A stretch of DNA of 64,000 bases from Rhodobacteraceae bacterium CCMM004 (GTDB lineage Bacteria > Pseudomonadota > Alphaproteobacteria > Rhodobacterales > Rhodobacteraceae): assembly GCA_004005435.1 (NCBI GenBank), contig RZWH01000003.1, positions 372,001-436,000 on the forward strand, read 5' to 3'. A program made the position numbers and the translations under genes. The notes beneath the pieces are model-generated. The model did not search any database and had not been told where the DNA came from. It saw only the letters and a program-made list of their open reading frames with translations. Of the stretch, positions 62,749 to 64,000 are shown in pieces. The stretch's first letter is position 1; each line of letters begins with the position of its first letter.

Positions 62749-64000
62749 ATGCCCACGCAGATCCTGATGCCCGCGCTGTCGCCCACCATGGAGGAGGGCA
62801 CGCTCGCCAAATGGCTCAAGTCCGAGGGCGACACCGTCTCGGCCGGCGACCTCCTGGCCGAGATCGAGACCGACAAGGCGACCATGGAGTTCGAAGCCGT
62901 GGACGAGGGCGTGCTGGGCCGCATCCTGGTGCCCGAGGGCACGGAAGGGGTGAAGGTCAACAGCCCCATTGCCGTCCTTCTGGCCGAGGGCGAGAGCGCC
63001 GGAGACATCTCGGACGCCGACGCCGCACCGCCCGACACCCCCGCCCCGGACAGCCACGCCGCTCCGGCGGCCGCCAGTGCCGAGACCGCGCCCGCCCAGG
63101 GCTACGGCCGCGGCCCGAGCGGGGCAGAGACCGGCGGCAACGGCCCGGCGAGCGCCCCCGCACCGGCGGCCGGGGCCGACGGCAAACGCCTCTTCGCGAC
63201 GCCGCTGGCGCGCCGGATCGCCGCCGACAAGGGGCTGGATCTCGCCACCGTCACCGGATCGGGCCCTCGCGGGCGCATCGTCAAGGCGGACGTGGAGGCG
63301 GCGCTGGCGGCCGGTCCGACGGCCGTCGCCGCCGCGCCCCAGAAACAGCCCGCCGCCGCAGCCGCGGCCGCCCCCTCCGGGCCCAGCACCGAGCAGGTGC
63401 TCAAGATGTATGCCGACCGCGAAACCGAAGAGATCGCGCTCGACGGCATGCGGCGCACCATTGCTCAGCGCCTCACCGAGGCCAAGCAGACCATCCCGCA
63501 CTTCTATCTGCGCCGCGATATCCTGCTCGACCCGCTCCTGGAGTTCCGGGGCAAGATCAACGGCCAGCTCGCCGCGCGGGGGGTCAAGCTCAGCGTCAAC
63601 GACTTCATCATCAAGGCCTGCGCGCTCGCGCTCCAGGAGGTGCCGGCGGCCAACGCGGTCTGGGCCGGCGACCGGATCTTGCGGCTGAAACCGTCCGACG
63701 TGGCCGTGGCCGTGGCGATCGAGGGCGGCCTCTTTACCCCGGTGCTGCGCGACGCGCATCTCAAGAGCCTCGGCACGCTGTCCGACGAGATGAAGGACCT
63801 CGCCCAACGCGCCCGCGACCGCAAGCTCGCCCCGCACGAGTATCAGGGCGGCAGCTTTGCCATCTCCAATCTCGGCATGTTCGGGGTCGACAACTTCGAC
63901 GCGGTGATCAACCCGCCGCATGGGGCGATCCTGGCGGTCGGCGCCGGGACCGCGCGGCCGGTGGTGTCACACGACGGCGACATCGCGGCGGCGACGGTGA
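62749..64000 (+). CDS. pdhC: Dihydrolipoamide acetyltransferase (E2) of pyruvate dehydrogenase, 3' end outside window
   Basis: 417 codons are visible before the window ends. Residues 1-80 are a lipoyl domain (Lys in [15 protein letters not shown]), followed by an Ala/Pro-rich linker, an E3/E1-binding domain ([38 protein letters not shown]) and most of the catalytic domain ([39 protein letters not shown]). The catalytic H-R-x-x-D-G motif should lie just beyond 64000. Start ATG follows the previous stop by one base. Confidence 0.94.
   Translation, partial: MPTQILMPALSPTMEEGTLAKWLKSEGDTVSAGDLLAEIETDKATMEFEAVDEGVLGRILVPEGTEGVKVNSPIAVLLAEGESAGDISDADAAPPDTPAPDSHAAPAAASAETAPAQGYGRGPSGAETGGNGPASAPAPAAGADGKRLFATPLARRIAADKGLDLATVTGSGPRGRIVKADVEAALAAGPTAVAAAPQKQPAAAAAAAPSGPSTEQVLKMYADRETEEIALDGMRRTIAQRLTEAKQTIPHFYLRRDILLDPLLEFRGKINGQLAARGVKLSVNDFIIKACALALQEVPAANAVWAGDRILRLKPSDVAVAVAIEGGLFTPVLRDAHLKSLGTLSDEMKDLAQRARDRKLAPHEYQGGSFAISNLGMFGVDNFDAVINPPHGAILAVGAGTARPVVSHDGDIAAATV

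Overview
The window looks like chromosome of a high-GC alphaproteobacterium of the family Rhodobacteraceae (Roseobacter/Paracoccus relatives). The basis is gene content and order: the murA-DUF2948-hisD-UPF0262-phosphatase-infA-maf-RNase E/G-yacG block, a pdhA-pdhB-pdhC operon whose E1-beta carries a lipoyl domain, a class I (DhnA-type) aldolase near pgk, and a complete beta-hydroxyaspartate cycle operon (bhcR/bhcABCD). Start codons are often GTG and neighbouring genes often overlap by 4 nt. No replication origin, rRNA or CRISPR array is seen; two tRNA genes are present.

Layout. 0-12 kb holds housekeeping and transport genes: two EamA exporters, a FadL-type outer-membrane protein, an uncharacterised P-loop protein, MetA with acetyl-CoA-type specificity, a lipoprotein hydrolase, PPK2 with a TetR regulator, a small metallopeptidase-like protein beside an exported protein, and a polyamine-type ABC transporter without its binding protein. 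12-13.4 kb is a decayed prophage fragment directly behind tRNA-Ser(GGA), including a head-morphogenesis gene with two in-frame TAG codons. 13.4-19.3 kb is a cell-surface/glycan set (large membrane protein, GtrA, AsnB-type amidotransferase, family 2 glycosyltransferase, methyltransferase). 19.3-27.3 kb is the conserved minus-strand block, with a GNAT/nitrilase pair inserted.

27.5-45.4 kb is the accessory part, visibly richer in A/T than its flanks. It begins behind tRNA-Thr(GGT) with an IS3-family transposase tail. Next comes a six-gene operon (winged-helix methyltransferase, DUF1127 protein, flavin monooxygenase, dirigent/AOC-like exported barrel, second methyltransferase, DUF4345 membrane protein) divergent from a GlxA-type AraC regulator, then an IS3 orfA fragment. 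After this are a dihydroxyphthalate-decarboxylase-like gene and a LysR-controlled catabolic operon (peptide-type ABC transporter, creatininase-like amidase, RraA-like protein, gamma-glutamyltransferase-like Ntn hydrolase, N-formylglutamate-amidohydrolase-like protein). It ends in a decayed IS5-type transposase. These two operons are the best candidates for undescribed biology.

45.7-51.1 kb is the glyoxylate-assimilating beta-hydroxyaspartate cycle with a recognisable regulatory region. 51.1-57.1 kb holds a peptidyl-prolyl isomerase, pgk, an uncharacterised secreted protein and class I fba. The non-coding DNA here is unusual: a family of GC-rich palindromic elements and a degenerate copy of the 3' end of pgk. 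57.2-64 kb holds an AidB-type acyl-CoA dehydrogenase, an FtsB/DivIC-like protein and the pyruvate dehydrogenase operon, which runs off the window inside pdhC.
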